Source of the DNA: Bacteroidales bacterium
Lineage (GTDB): Bacteria; Bacteroidota; Bacteroidia; Bacteroidales; UBA932
NCBI GenBank assembly: GCA_017960585.1
Contig: JAGCYX010000024.1
Location: forward strand, 1 to 33,103
DNA: 33,103 nucleotides
Direction: 5' to 3'
The notes beneath the pieces are model-generated. The model had not been told where the DNA came from and ran no database searches. It saw only the letters and a program-made list of their open reading frames with translations. The position numbers and the translations under genes were made by a program. Positions 1-7,109 of the stretch are shown piece by piece; the first letter of the stretch is position 1; the number at the start of each line of letters is the position of its first letter.

Positions 1-548
1 ACAAGAGCGAACGCGACGCCGAGCTTGCCCGCGCCGCGCGCGAGAAGGCGACCCAGCAGGCCAACATCGTCGTGGCCGCCCAGATCGAGAAGGAGAAGCG
101 CATCATCGAGGCCGAGGCCGAGGCCGAGCAGCTCCGCCGCAAGGCGAAGGGCGAGGCCGACGCCATCTTCGCCAAGATGGACGCCCAGGCCCGCGGTACC
201 CTCGAGATCCTCGCCAAGCAGGCCGAGGGCTTCGGCCAGCTCGTGGCGGCCGCCGGCGGCGACGCCCAGCAGGCCATCACGATGCTCATCACCGACAAGC
301 TGCCCGAGCTCGTCAAGACGCAGGTCGAGGCCGTCAAGGGCATCAACATCGACAAGGTCACCGTCTGGGACAGCGGCAAGAGCGAGAACGGCAAGACCGC
401 CACGGCCAACTTCGTGTCCGGCCTGATGGGGTCCGTCCCGCCGCTCGAGGAGCTGTTCAAGATGGCCGGCATGAGCCTTCCGGGCTACCTGAAAGGCGAG
501 GCCAAAGAGGCCCCCGCTCCGGCGGAGGAAGTGAAACCGGAAGCGTAG
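1..548 (+). CDS. Flotillin/SPFH-family membrane scaffold protein (C-terminal part, cut by window edge)
   Basis: The reading frame is open from base 3 at the window edge to the TAG at 546-548, so only the C-terminal part (about 181 residues) is visible. It begins with a long charged Ala/Glu/Lys-rich helix (repeats such as EAEAEAEQ and KAKGEADAIFAKMDAQARG) typical of the flotillin coiled-coil stalk. A more globular tail (TDKLPELVKTQVEAVKGI, then DKVTVWDSG) follows, typical of flotillin C-termini, and then a Pro/Ala/Glu-rich end. Flotillins form oligomeric membrane scaffolds; the N-terminal membrane hairpin and SPFH domain must lie upstream of the window. The GTG at 72 is internal to the helix and is not the start. 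The regulator gene starts 4 nt after the stop, so the two are probably co-transcribed. Confidence 0.85.
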   Translation, partial: KSERDAELARAAREKATQQANIVVAAQIEKEKRIIEAEAEAEQLRRKAKGEADAIFAKMDAQARGTLEILAKQAEGFGQLVAAAGGDAQQAITMLITDKLPELVKTQVEAVKGINIDKVTVWDSGKSENGKTATANFVSGLMGSVPPLEELFKMAGMSLPGYLKGEAKEAPAPAEEVKPEA

Positions 549-552
549 CCGT

Positions 553-759
553 ATGATCGTCGTCAATGTAGATGTGATGCTGGCCCGGAGGAAGATGTCT
601 TCCGGGGAACTCGCCGAACGCGTGGGGATCACAGCTGCAAACCTCTCGATCCTCAAAACCGGCAAAGCCAAGGCTATCCGCTTCTCCACGCTTGAATCCC
701 TCTGCGCAGCGCTGGACTGCCAGCCCGGCGACCTGCTCGAGTACCGCTCGGAGCCTTAG
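553..759 (+). CDS. Small Cro/C1-type helix-turn-helix regulator (YozG-like)
   Basis: A 68-residue protein that is essentially one HTH domain. Residues around 17-45 fit the Cro/C1 fold (GELAERVGITAANLSILKTG), and the tail FSTLESLCAALDCQPGDLL is the classic last helices of the YozG/HTH_26 type. No sensor or oligomerisation domain is present. The start ATG lies 4 nt after the flotillin stop, suggesting a shared transcript, and a strong hairpin terminator follows. Small regulators of this kind often sit beside the membrane protein gene they control; control of the flotillin gene is inference only. The target is unknown. Confidence 0.85.
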   Translation: MIVVNVDVMLARRKMSSGELAERVGITAANLSILKTGKAKAIRFSTLESLCAALDCQPGDLLEYRSEP

Positions 760-794
760 GTTCCCAAGCCGATACTGACTATCTATTATTTACG

Positions 795-829
795 AAACGA
801 CTCCGGGCAGTTTTGCCCGGAGTCGTTTT
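795..829. terminator. Strong bidirectional intrinsic terminator
   Basis: A perfect 15-bp stem (795-809 with 814-828) closes a 4-nt loop and ends in a T run. It lies between the plus-strand regulator (stop at 759) and the minus-strand purA (stop at 870), so it can end both transcripts. The stem is GC-rich at the loop and A/T-rich at the base. Confidence 0.85.
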
Positions 830-869
830 ATAAGCCTGATAATCAGGGATAGTATTTTGCGTCTGCGGA

Positions 870-2135
870 TTACCGCAGGACGATCTCCTTGCGGTCGGGG
901 CCGACGGAGATGATCTTCACCGGGCAGCCGGTCTCCGCCTCGATGAAGGCGATGTAGTCCTTGAGCTGCTGCGGGAAGTCCTCGTACTTGCGCACGCCGG
1001 TGATGTCGCAGTTCCAGCCCGGGAACTCCTTGTAGACCGGAGTCACTTCCTCGCCGCTCTCGAAGGGGAAGTAGTCCACGCGCTTGCCGCCGATCTCGTA
1101 GGCGACGGCGACCTTGATGGTCTTGAAGGTGTTCAGCACGTCGGCCTTCATCATGATCAGCTCGCTCACGCCGTTCATCATCACGGCGTACTTCAGCGCG
1201 ACGAGGTCCAGCCAGCCGCAGCGGCGCGGGCGGCCCGTGGTGGCGCCGAACTCGTGGCCGATCTGGCGGAGGCTCTCGCCGGTCTCGTCGAAAAGCTCGG
1301 TCGGGAAGGGGCCGCTGCCCACGCGGGTGCAGTAGGCCTTGAAGATGCCCATCACCTTGCCCACGCGGTTCGGGGCCACGCCGAGGCCGGTGCAGACGCC
1401 GGCGGTCATCGTGTTGGAGGAGGTGACGAACGGGTAGGTGCCGAAGTCGATGTCCAGCATCGCGCCCTGGGCGCCCTCGGCGAGGACAGGAACGTCCTTC
1501 GCGAGGTAGTCGTTGACCACCAGCTCGCTCTCGATGAAGGAGAAGCGCTTCAGCTCCTCGACGGCCTGCAGCCACTGCTTCTCGTAGTCGGTGATGTCGA
1601 ACTGGAAATCGTATTGCGCCAGCAGGCCGAAATGCTTCTGCTTCAGGGCCTCGTAGCGGTTCTTGAATTCGGGGGAGAGGAGGTCTCCGATGCGGAGGCC
1701 GTTGCGACCGGTCTTGTCCATGTAGGTCGGGCCGATGCCCTTCAGCGTCGAGCCGATCTTGCTCTTGCCCTTGGCGGCCTCGGAGGCGGCGTCGAGCATG
1801 CGGTGTGTCGGGAGGATGAGGTGGGCACGCTTGGAGATGAGCAGCTTGGCGGTGATGTCGCCGGCCTTCTGCTCGATGGCGCGGATCTCGTCCATCAGGA
1901 TCACGGGGTCGATCACGACGCCGTTGCCGATCACGTTGACGGAATCCTTGCGGAAAATGCCGGAGGGAACGGTGTGGAGGACGAAGCCGTCACCGTCGAA
2001 CACCAGGGAATGCCCCGCGTTGGGGCCGCCCTGGAAGCGCGCAATCACCTTGTAATCAGGGGTCAGGACATCGACCACCTTGCCTTTGCCCTCGTCGCCC
2101 CACTGGAGCCCGAGCACGACATCGATTTTCTTCAT
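870..2135 (-). CDS. purA: Adenylosuccinate synthetase
   Basis: Catalyses GTP-dependent joining of IMP and aspartate to adenylosuccinate, the first committed step from IMP to AMP, in the cytoplasm. The 421-residue protein has the family's usual length. The N-terminal GLQWGDEGKGKVVDVL carries the phosphate-binding loop with the catalytic Asp, and GGPNAGHSLVF carries the catalytic His. Further hallmarks are IGSTLKGIGPTYMDK, LAEGAQGAMLDIDFGTYPFVTSS and TTGRPRRCGWLD. The gene is the last of a minus-strand run after the ligase and carrier protein genes, but a weak -7-like box in the 70-bp gap suggests its own promoter. A terminator follows the stop. Identification is secure. Confidence 0.98.
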   Translation of the reverse strand: MKKIDVVLGLQWGDEGKGKVVDVLTPDYKVIARFQGGPNAGHSLVFDGDGFVLHTVPSGIFRKDSVNVIGNGVVIDPVILMDEIRAIEQKAGDITAKLLISKRAHLILPTHRMLDAASEAAKGKSKIGSTLKGIGPTYMDKTGRNGLRIGDLLSPEFKNRYEALKQKHFGLLAQYDFQFDITDYEKQWLQAVEELKRFSFIESELVVNDYLAKDVPVLAEGAQGAMLDIDFGTYPFVTSSNTMTAGVCTGLGVAPNRVGKVMGIFKAYCTRVGSGPFPTELFDETGESLRQIGHEFGATTGRPRRCGWLDLVALKYAVMMNGVSELIMMKADVLNTFKTIKVAVAYEIGGKRVDYFPFESGEEVTPVYKEFPGWNCDITGVRKYEDFPQQLKDYIAFIEAETGCPVKIISVGPDRKEIVLR

Positions 2136-2165
2136 ATCTTCTAATAGGTATTACAATCCAAACCT

Positions 2166-2173
2166 TAAAGATA
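2166..2173 (-). promoter_or_regulatory. Possible purA -7 box (TATCTTTA)
   Basis: Read on the minus strand this is TATCTTTA, one base from the Bacteroidota -7 consensus TAnnTTTG, about 30 nt upstream of the purA ATG and after the carrier-protein stop. No TTTG is seen at the expected -33 position, so this is a weak call. Confidence 0.4.
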
Positions 2174-2205
2174 GGAATTATTCTCGAAATTCGCAAACGG
2201 CGATC

Positions 2206-2448
2206 TTATTCCCGGACGTGCTGCCGGATGTAGTCGACGACTTCGCGCACGGTCTTGGGCGGCTCCTGCATCTGGAACAGGAAGTCGAATTCGTGCTCGA
2301 TGGCCAGCGAGAGCAGCAGCATCGACAGGGAGTCGACGCCGAGGTCCGTGGTCAGCGAGGCGTCCATCGAGATCCGGTCGGGATCCATCTTGGGTTTGAC
2401 CTGGGCGAAGATGCCCTTCAGCTTGGAGAAAATATATTCTTCTGTCAT
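2206..2448 (-). CDS. Acyl carrier protein
   Basis: An 80-residue acidic helical protein with the phosphopantetheine attachment motif LGVDSLSM (Ser40), preceded by SLTTDLG and followed by EHEFDFLF, the usual ACP helix II-III pattern. It carries acyl chains as thioesters on a 4'-phosphopantetheine arm. It begins 3 nt after the stop of the upstream ligase gene, so the two are translationally close and probably work together: the ligase loads a fatty acid onto this carrier. It is unlikely to be the housekeeping fatty-acid-synthesis ACP, which normally sits beside fabF. A dedicated role, for example in sphingolipid or another lipid pathway, is inference. Confidence 0.9.
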   Translation of the reverse strand: MTEEYIFSKLKGIFAQVKPKMDPDRISMDASLTTDLGVDSLSMLLLSLAIEHEFDFLFQMQEPPKTVREVVDYIRQHVRE

Positions 2449-2451
2449 CGC

Positions 2452-3945
2452 TTAATTGTCTTTGCGGGATACTTTGAGGGAGCCCGTGCGCTTGAAGTCC
2501 TCGGTGCGGATGACGACCTTGGACACGCGGTGCGTGGTGGGGAGGGTGGCGTTGACCTGCTCGGTGAGCTGCTTGAAGAAGGCTTCCACCTCGGCGGGCG
2601 CCTTGCCCTCGAAGGCCTCGGCGCGCGGCAGGATCTCGATGCCGAGGACCTGCTGTCCGTTCTCCTCCATTTCCTTGACGAGGCAGTCGCGCAGGGCGGG
2701 ACAGGCATAGAAGGGCTCCTCGATGCTCTCCGGCGAGACGTTCTCGCCGCTGGGCAGGACGATGATGTTCTTGATGCGGCCCACGATGTAGAGGAAGCCG
2801 TCCTCGTCGAAGCGGCCCAGGTCGCCGGTCTTGAGCCAGCCGTCCGGGGTCAGGGTGGCGGCCGTCTGCTCCGGGTCGCCGTAGTAGCCGAGGAAGACGT
2901 TGTCGCCCCGGAACCAGATCTCGCCGTCCACGAGCTTGACTTCCTGCTCGGGATAGATCTTGCCCACGGAGGTAGGACGCGTGTCGGTGTCGGCGTTGCC
3001 GGAGGTCAGGTTGGCGCCTTCGGTCATGCCGTAGCCGGCCAGCAGGTTGACGCCGAACTTCCGGAACTCCTCCATGAGCTTCGGGGGCACGTTGGCCGCA
3101 CCGGAGATGATGGTCTTGAGGCGGCCGCCGAGGAACTGCGGACCGTACATCCTGGTCAGTCCGACCAGCACTTCCACGAGGCCGGGCACGAGCACGAGCA
3201 CCGTCGGGCGGATGACCGGCAGCTTGCCGATGGTGGCCTTCATATCCTCGGCCGGGTACCAGAGCGCACCGCACATCAGTTTGGCGAGCGTCCCGGCGAT
3301 CAGGCCGAACACGTGGCTGAGCGGCAGGAAGCCGATGGTCACGTGGCCGAAGAGCTGGCTGCCGGGGGCGAAGCAGCCGTTGAAGGTGCCGCGCATCAGG
3401 GCGCGGTGGGGGAGGACGGCGCCCTTGGGCGCGCCCGTGGTACCGCCGGTGAAGAAGATGGCGGCGGGGGCTTCCTTGTCCACGGTGGCGGCGGGCGTTT
3501 CGGCCTCGCCGAGGGCGGACGCCGCGATCAGCGGGCAGGGGGCGCCTTCGACGCCGGCGCGGAATTCGTCCCGCACGATGAGCGCCTTGGCGCGGAATTT
3601 CGCGCAGCAGCCGATGACGGCCGGGGCGGGAAGCTGGGCCGGGAGCTGGATGGCGACCATCCCGGCGGAGGTGACGGCCAGGAAACTCTCCAGGTCGTCG
3701 ATGGAATTCTTGTCGAAAATGGCCACATGGTCGCCGGGCTGGAGCCCCGCGTCCTTGAGCAAGGTGCGGCGGCGGGCGATGCGGCTGCCCATCTGGGCGT
3801 AGGTGTATGTGTTGACGGTATCGGAAAGGGCGGGGCGGTCTGCCCACTTAACGGAGATCCACTCCAGATATTCCGGAACGGTCGGGAGGTACTGCAGCTG
3901 CGCGAGCTCCCCGGCCGGGATCATGTCGTAGAAGTAATTGGACAT
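2452..3945 (-). CDS. ANL-superfamily fatty acyl-AMP ligase (acyl-CoA/acyl-ACP synthetase)
   Basis: A 497-residue adenylate-forming enzyme. The signature FFTGGTTGAPKGAVLPH is the ATP-binding P-loop. GYGMTEGANL is the adenine/acyl motif, TGDLGRFDEDGFLYIVGR is the hinge region, and the C-terminal TGSLKVSRKD contains the catalytic Lys of the A10 motif. The full ANL fold is therefore present. It activates a carboxylate, probably a fatty acid, as acyl-AMP and passes it to a thiol; the ACP gene immediately downstream makes ACP a likely acceptor. It is divergently transcribed from the GNAT-fold gene. A -7 box TAAATTTG lies about 35 nt upstream of the ATG. The exact substrate cannot be read from sequence. 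Confidence 0.9.
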   Translation of the reverse strand: MSNYFYDMIPAGELAQLQYLPTVPEYLEWISVKWADRPALSDTVNTYTYAQMGSRIARRRTLLKDAGLQPGDHVAIFDKNSIDDLESFLAVTSAGMVAIQLPAQLPAPAVIGCCAKFRAKALIVRDEFRAGVEGAPCPLIAASALGEAETPAATVDKEAPAAIFFTGGTTGAPKGAVLPHRALMRGTFNGCFAPGSQLFGHVTIGFLPLSHVFGLIAGTLAKLMCGALWYPAEDMKATIGKLPVIRPTVLVLVPGLVEVLVGLTRMYGPQFLGGRLKTIISGAANVPPKLMEEFRKFGVNLLAGYGMTEGANLTSGNADTDTRPTSVGKIYPEQEVKLVDGEIWFRGDNVFLGYYGDPEQTAATLTPDGWLKTGDLGRFDEDGFLYIVGRIKNIIVLPSGENVSPESIEEPFYACPALRDCLVKEMEENGQQVLGIEILPRAEAFEGKAPAEVEAFFKQLTEQVNATLPTTHRVSKVVIRTEDFKRTGSLKVSRKDN

Positions 3946-3980
3946 AGATTAGAGTAAAATGGTTTTAGTTTTTCAGGGTC

Positions 3981-3988
3981 CAAATTTA
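3981..3988 (-). promoter_or_regulatory. -7 box for the ligase-ACP transcript (TAAATTTG)
   Basis: On the minus strand this is an exact TAnnTTTG match, 35 nt upstream of the ligase ATG. It lies back to back with the plus-strand box at 4001-4008, so the two divergent promoters share about 30 bp and may be co-regulated. No TTTG -33 box is seen at the usual spacing. Confidence 0.65.
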
Positions 3989-4000
3989 CGATTTTCTTTT

Positions 4001-4008
4001 TATATTTG
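4001..4008 (+). promoter_or_regulatory. -7 box for the GNAT gene (TATATTTG)
   Basis: Exact TAnnTTTG match, 21 nt before the ATG at 4030. It decides the start: an in-frame TTG at 4006 lies inside the box, so translation from it would precede the transcript. Confidence 0.7.
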
Positions 4009-4029
4009 CGTAGTGCTAAGACCAATTCG

Positions 4030-5151
4030 ATGGCTGTTGAATTAAAAATCGTGAAGACCCGGCGCGAGCTGCGCCAGTTCGTGGACTTTCCGGAACAACT
4101 TTACCGGGGCTGCGAAAACTGGGTCCCCGCCTTGCGTGGAGACGAGTTCGATACCTTCGACAAAAAGAAAAACGGCGCGTATGACTACTGCGAGTCGGAA
4201 TGCTACCTGGCCCTGAAGGACGGCCGGGTGGCGGGACGCGTGGCGGCCATCATCAACCACAACGCCAACCGCGACTGGAAGGAGCACAACGTCCGCTTCG
4301 GCTGGCTGGACTTCATCGAGGACCGGGAGGTCCTGAAGGCCTTGCTGGACGCCGTGGAGGCCTGGGGCAAGGCCCGCGGCTGCACCCGGATGAAGGGCCC
4401 GTGGGGCTTCACCGACATGGACAAGGAAGGCCTGCTGGTCGAGGGCTACGAGCACCTCAGCCCCTTTACCTGCCTCTACAATTATCCCTACTACGACAAG
4501 CTCCTGCAGGAACTGGGCTTCCTCAAGGACGTGGACTGGACCCAGCGTGTGGCCAAGGTCACGAACCAGCTGCCGCCGATGTTCCAGTTCGCGGACATGA
4601 TCGAGCAGCGCTTCGGCCTGCACGTCGCCCGGGCGCGCAGTACGCGCGAACTGTCGGAGAAGTACGGGCTGGCCATTTTCCACATGTACAACGAGACCTT
4701 CGCCCCGCTGTTCCAGTTCACGCCGCTGACGGACAAGCAGATCGAGCGCTACCTGCAGACCTACGTCCCCATCCTGCGGCCGGAATTCGTGTCCGTCTGC
4801 CTGGACAAGGACGAGCGGCCGGTGGGCTTCACCTTCTGCGTGCCGTCGCTGTCCAAGGCGGTCAGGCGGGCTGATGGCCGGTTGTTCCCGTTCGGGTTCG
4901 TGCACATCCTGCGCGCGCTCAGGCACAACGACACGCTGGAGGCCCTGATGATCGGCGTGCTGCCCGAGTATCAGGGCAAGGGTGCGAATGTGCTGATGTT
5001 CAAGCAGATCCATGAGAATGCCCTGAAGTTCGGCATCAACCGCCTGATCCTGAACCCCCAGCTGGAGGAGAACTTCAAGGTGCAGTCCCTCTTCGAACAG
5101 TATGAGATGGAGCCGTTCATGCGGCGCCGCGCCTATTGCAAGGATATTTAA
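4030..5151 (+). CDS. GNAT-fold acyltransferase of about 370 residues (possible bacterial ceramide synthase type)
   Basis: The chosen ATG gives a 373-residue protein; an in-frame TTG further upstream falls in the promoter box. The C-terminal half contains the acyl-CoA-binding pattern of GNAT enzymes, LMIGVLPEYQGKGANVLM (Gln315-x-Gly-Lys-Gly318), followed by a helix and the strand NRLILNPQLEENFKVQSLFEQ. The N-terminal half (LYRGCENWVPAL, then ECYLALKDGRVAGRVAAII) looks like a second, degenerate GNAT half. Family knowledge: Bacteroidota have many uncharacterised 370-390-residue GNAT-like proteins, and the Caulobacter bacterial ceramide synthase is also annotated as a GNAT acyltransferase in a cluster with an acyl-CoA synthetase and an ACP. 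The divergent ligase-ACP pair here matches that pattern. The ceramide role is inference. Confidence 0.8.
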   Translation: MAVELKIVKTRRELRQFVDFPEQLYRGCENWVPALRGDEFDTFDKKKNGAYDYCESECYLALKDGRVAGRVAAIINHNANRDWKEHNVRFGWLDFIEDREVLKALLDAVEAWGKARGCTRMKGPWGFTDMDKEGLLVEGYEHLSPFTCLYNYPYYDKLLQELGFLKDVDWTQRVAKVTNQLPPMFQFADMIEQRFGLHVARARSTRELSEKYGLAIFHMYNETFAPLFQFTPLTDKQIERYLQTYVPILRPEFVSVCLDKDERPVGFTFCVPSLSKAVRRADGRLFPFGFVHILRALRHNDTLEALMIGVLPEYQGKGANVLMFKQIHENALKFGINRLILNPQLEENFKVQSLFEQYEMEPFMRRRAYCKDI

Positions 5152-5163
5152 TCTACCGGAGAT

Positions 5164-5724
5164 ATGAAGAAAGCTTTGTTCGCCCTGGCCGCTGCGGCCG
5201 TATTGCTGGCCGCCTGCGGCCGGCCTTCCCTCCCGAACGTGGAGGGCCGCGTCGTCGACGCCACCATCCATTCCGTCACCGTGCTGACCGCCGCGGGCGA
5301 TTCCGTGACCGTGAGCACGCTGGCCACCGACCCGATGCTCGTGCCGGGCGTCCTGCCCGGCGACGAAGTGCGCATCCTCTATCGTACGCTCCCCGACGGG
5401 GAGACGCTGCACGCCGTGCAGCTGGAAATCACCGTGCCGTCCGCCTACCGGCTGCTGCCGGGCATCTGGCGCGATTGTACGGGCGAGAAAGAAGTGGGCC
5501 TGGTGCTGGCCGAGGACGGTTCCGCACGGGCCGTGGGCCTGGGCGAGCTGCCCCTGCAGGACTGGTCGCTGGACGAGGAGAACCTCGTGCTGACCGCCGT
5601 GGAGCAGGAGAACCCCAAGCAGGTCCGGACGCTGCTCTTCGCTATTCAGAAACTGGACGTCGATTCGCTGGTCGTGTTGCCGGCGGGCGGCGGTCCCGCG
5701 CTCGCGTTCTCGCGCGCGGAATAA
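5164..5724 (+). CDS. Small lipoprotein with a lipocalin-like C-terminal part
   Basis: A 186-residue protein starting 12 nt after the GNAT gene. The N-terminus is a lipoprotein signal (KK, hydrophobic Ala/Leu stretch, lipobox LLAAC with lipidated Cys18). Residues about 25-95 form a small beta-rich domain (VEGRVVDATIHSVTVLTA). After YRLLPGIW the pattern of a short strand, a Gly-rich turn and the repeat LxxWSLDEENLVL resembles the lipocalin-like domains common in Bacteroidota lipoproteins. The function is unknown. Its place between the acyltransferase and the sugar permease suggests one operon. Confidence 0.75.
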   Translation: MKKALFALAAAAVLLAACGRPSLPNVEGRVVDATIHSVTVLTAAGDSVTVSTLATDPMLVPGVLPGDEVRILYRTLPDGETLHAVQLEITVPSAYRLLPGIWRDCTGEKEVGLVLAEDGSARAVGLGELPLQDWSLDEENLVLTAVEQENPKQVRTLLFAIQKLDVDSLVVLPAGGGPALAFSRAE

Positions 5725-5737
5725 ACCACGATTCCGG

Positions 5738-7006
5738 ATGAAAACCGTCGAAAAGAAAGTCCTCCTGCCGTTCTGTCTGGTCACGGTGCTGTTCCTGCTC
5801 TGGGGCATCGCCAACAACATGACGGATACCCTGCTCAGCGCCTTCAAGCGCATCATGTCGATGAGCGACACGCAGACCTCGCTGATCCAGTTCGCCTTCT
5901 ACGGCTCGTACTTCTGCTTTGCGCTGCCCGCGGCGCTCTATATCCGGAAGTACTCCTACAAAAGCGGCGTGATCCTGGGCCTGGGGCTCTACGCAGCGGG
6001 GGCGATTCTCTTTTTCCCGGCCGCGAAGGCGGCCTCGTACGGCTTCTACCTGGCCGCCATCTACATCCTGGCGGGCGGCTGCTCCATCCTGGAGACGACG
6101 GCGAACCCGTACATCCTCAGCATGGGCAGCCCGGAGACGGCCACGCGCCGGCTGAACATCGCGCAGGCCTTCAACCCGCTGGGCTCCATCACGGGCATCC
6201 TGCTCAGCCAGTATTTCATCCTGGGCGAGCTGTCCTCCGCCTCGGCGGCGGAGCGGGCGGCCATGAGCCCTGAGCAGCTGGAGGCCATGCAGGCCCACGA
6301 GCTGGGGGCCGTGACGGGCACCTACATGACCCTGGGCTTCGTGCTGCTGGCCATCCTCGTGGTGATGCTGCTCGTGAAGATGCCGGAGGGCGGCGACCGC
6401 GGCCAGGGCGACCGGCTGGGCGTCATTTTCCGCCGGCTGTTCGCCAATAAGACCTACGCCTGGGGCGTGGTGGCGCAGTTCTTCTACGTGGGCGCACAGA
6501 TCGGCGTGTGGAGCTTCACCATCCGCCTGGTGATGCAGGAACTCGGCATCCTGGAGGCCCGGGCGGCCACCATCTACCTCATCTCGATCATCTGCTTCAG
6601 CACCGCGCGCTTCATCTTCACCGCGCTGATGAAGTGGGTCAAGCCGTCCCGGCTGCTGCTCTGGGCGGCGGCCGCCGACATCGTGCTCTGCCTGCTGGTG
6701 TGGCTGTGCAGGGGGACCGGCTGGCCGTGCGTGATCGCGCTGATCGCGGTCAGCTTCTTCATGAGCCTGATGTTCCCCACCATCTACGGCATCGCGCTGG
6801 GCGAGGTGGGGGAGGCCGATGCGAAGATCGGCGCAAGCGGCCTGATCATGGCCATCCTGGGCGGCGCGCTCCTTACGCCGCTGCAGGGGAAAATCTCCGA
6901 CTTGTTCGGGGTCAACGCCTCGTACCTGGTCCCGCTGGCGTGCTTCGTCGTGGTCCTGCTGTACGCCAGGGGCGTTGTTCATAACTCTGTTGAAAAAAAC
7001 AACTGA
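5738..7006 (+). CDS. FucP-family sugar:H+ symporter (MFS)
   Basis: A 422-residue inner-membrane protein with about 12 hydrophobic segments. Hallmarks of the FucP subgroup of the major facilitator superfamily are the N-terminal FLLWGIANNMTDTLLSAFK, the Gly-rich SGVILGLGLYAAGAILF, the TM4/TM5 motif ETTANPYILSMGSPETATRR with LNIAQAFNPLGSITG after it, and the C-terminal MFPTIYGIALGEVGEADAKIGASGLIMAILGGA. FucP-type carriers import L-fucose or other hexoses with protons. The exact sugar cannot be read from sequence, and no fucose catabolic genes are adjacent. It starts 13 nt after the lipoprotein gene. It could import sugars released by the nearby utilization locus, but that is inference. Confidence 0.9.
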   Translation: MKTVEKKVLLPFCLVTVLFLLWGIANNMTDTLLSAFKRIMSMSDTQTSLIQFAFYGSYFCFALPAALYIRKYSYKSGVILGLGLYAAGAILFFPAAKAASYGFYLAAIYILAGGCSILETTANPYILSMGSPETATRRLNIAQAFNPLGSITGILLSQYFILGELSSASAAERAAMSPEQLEAMQAHELGAVTGTYMTLGFVLLAILVVMLLVKMPEGGDRGQGDRLGVIFRRLFANKTYAWGVVAQFFYVGAQIGVWSFTIRLVMQELGILEARAATIYLISIICFSTARFIFTALMKWVKPSRLLLWAAAADIVLCLLVWLCRGTGWPCVIALIAVSFFMSLMFPTIYGIALGEVGEADAKIGASGLIMAILGGALLTPLQGKISDLFGVNASYLVPLACFVVVLLYARGVVHNSVEKNN

Positions 7007-7035
7007 CGCTTCGGGCGTTTGCCCTTGATAAGGAC

Positions 7036-7043
7036 TAAATTTG
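7036..7043 (+). promoter_or_regulatory. nrdD -7 box (TAAATTTG) and leader
   Basis: Exact TAnnTTTG match 66 nt before the nrdD ATG. An in-frame TTG at 7041 is part of the box and so not a start. The roughly 60-nt leader holds a 7-bp hairpin (7054-7060 with 7067-7073). A TTTG at 7018-7021 is only 14 nt upstream, closer than the usual 20. Confidence 0.65.
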
Positions 7044-7109
7044 TACTCTGAGCGCCCTTTTCCGCGAAGGGGCTTTAACAACACTATAGCTAATCAGCAA
7101 AAAAGCAAT

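Noticed and set aside
2080-3957. 625-residue plus-strand ORF opposite the ligase and ACP genes
   Set aside because: Antisense to two clearly identified genes and spanning their boundary.
4042-5871. 609-residue minus-strand ORF
   Set aside because: Antisense across the GNAT, lipoprotein and permease gene boundaries, so a shadow.
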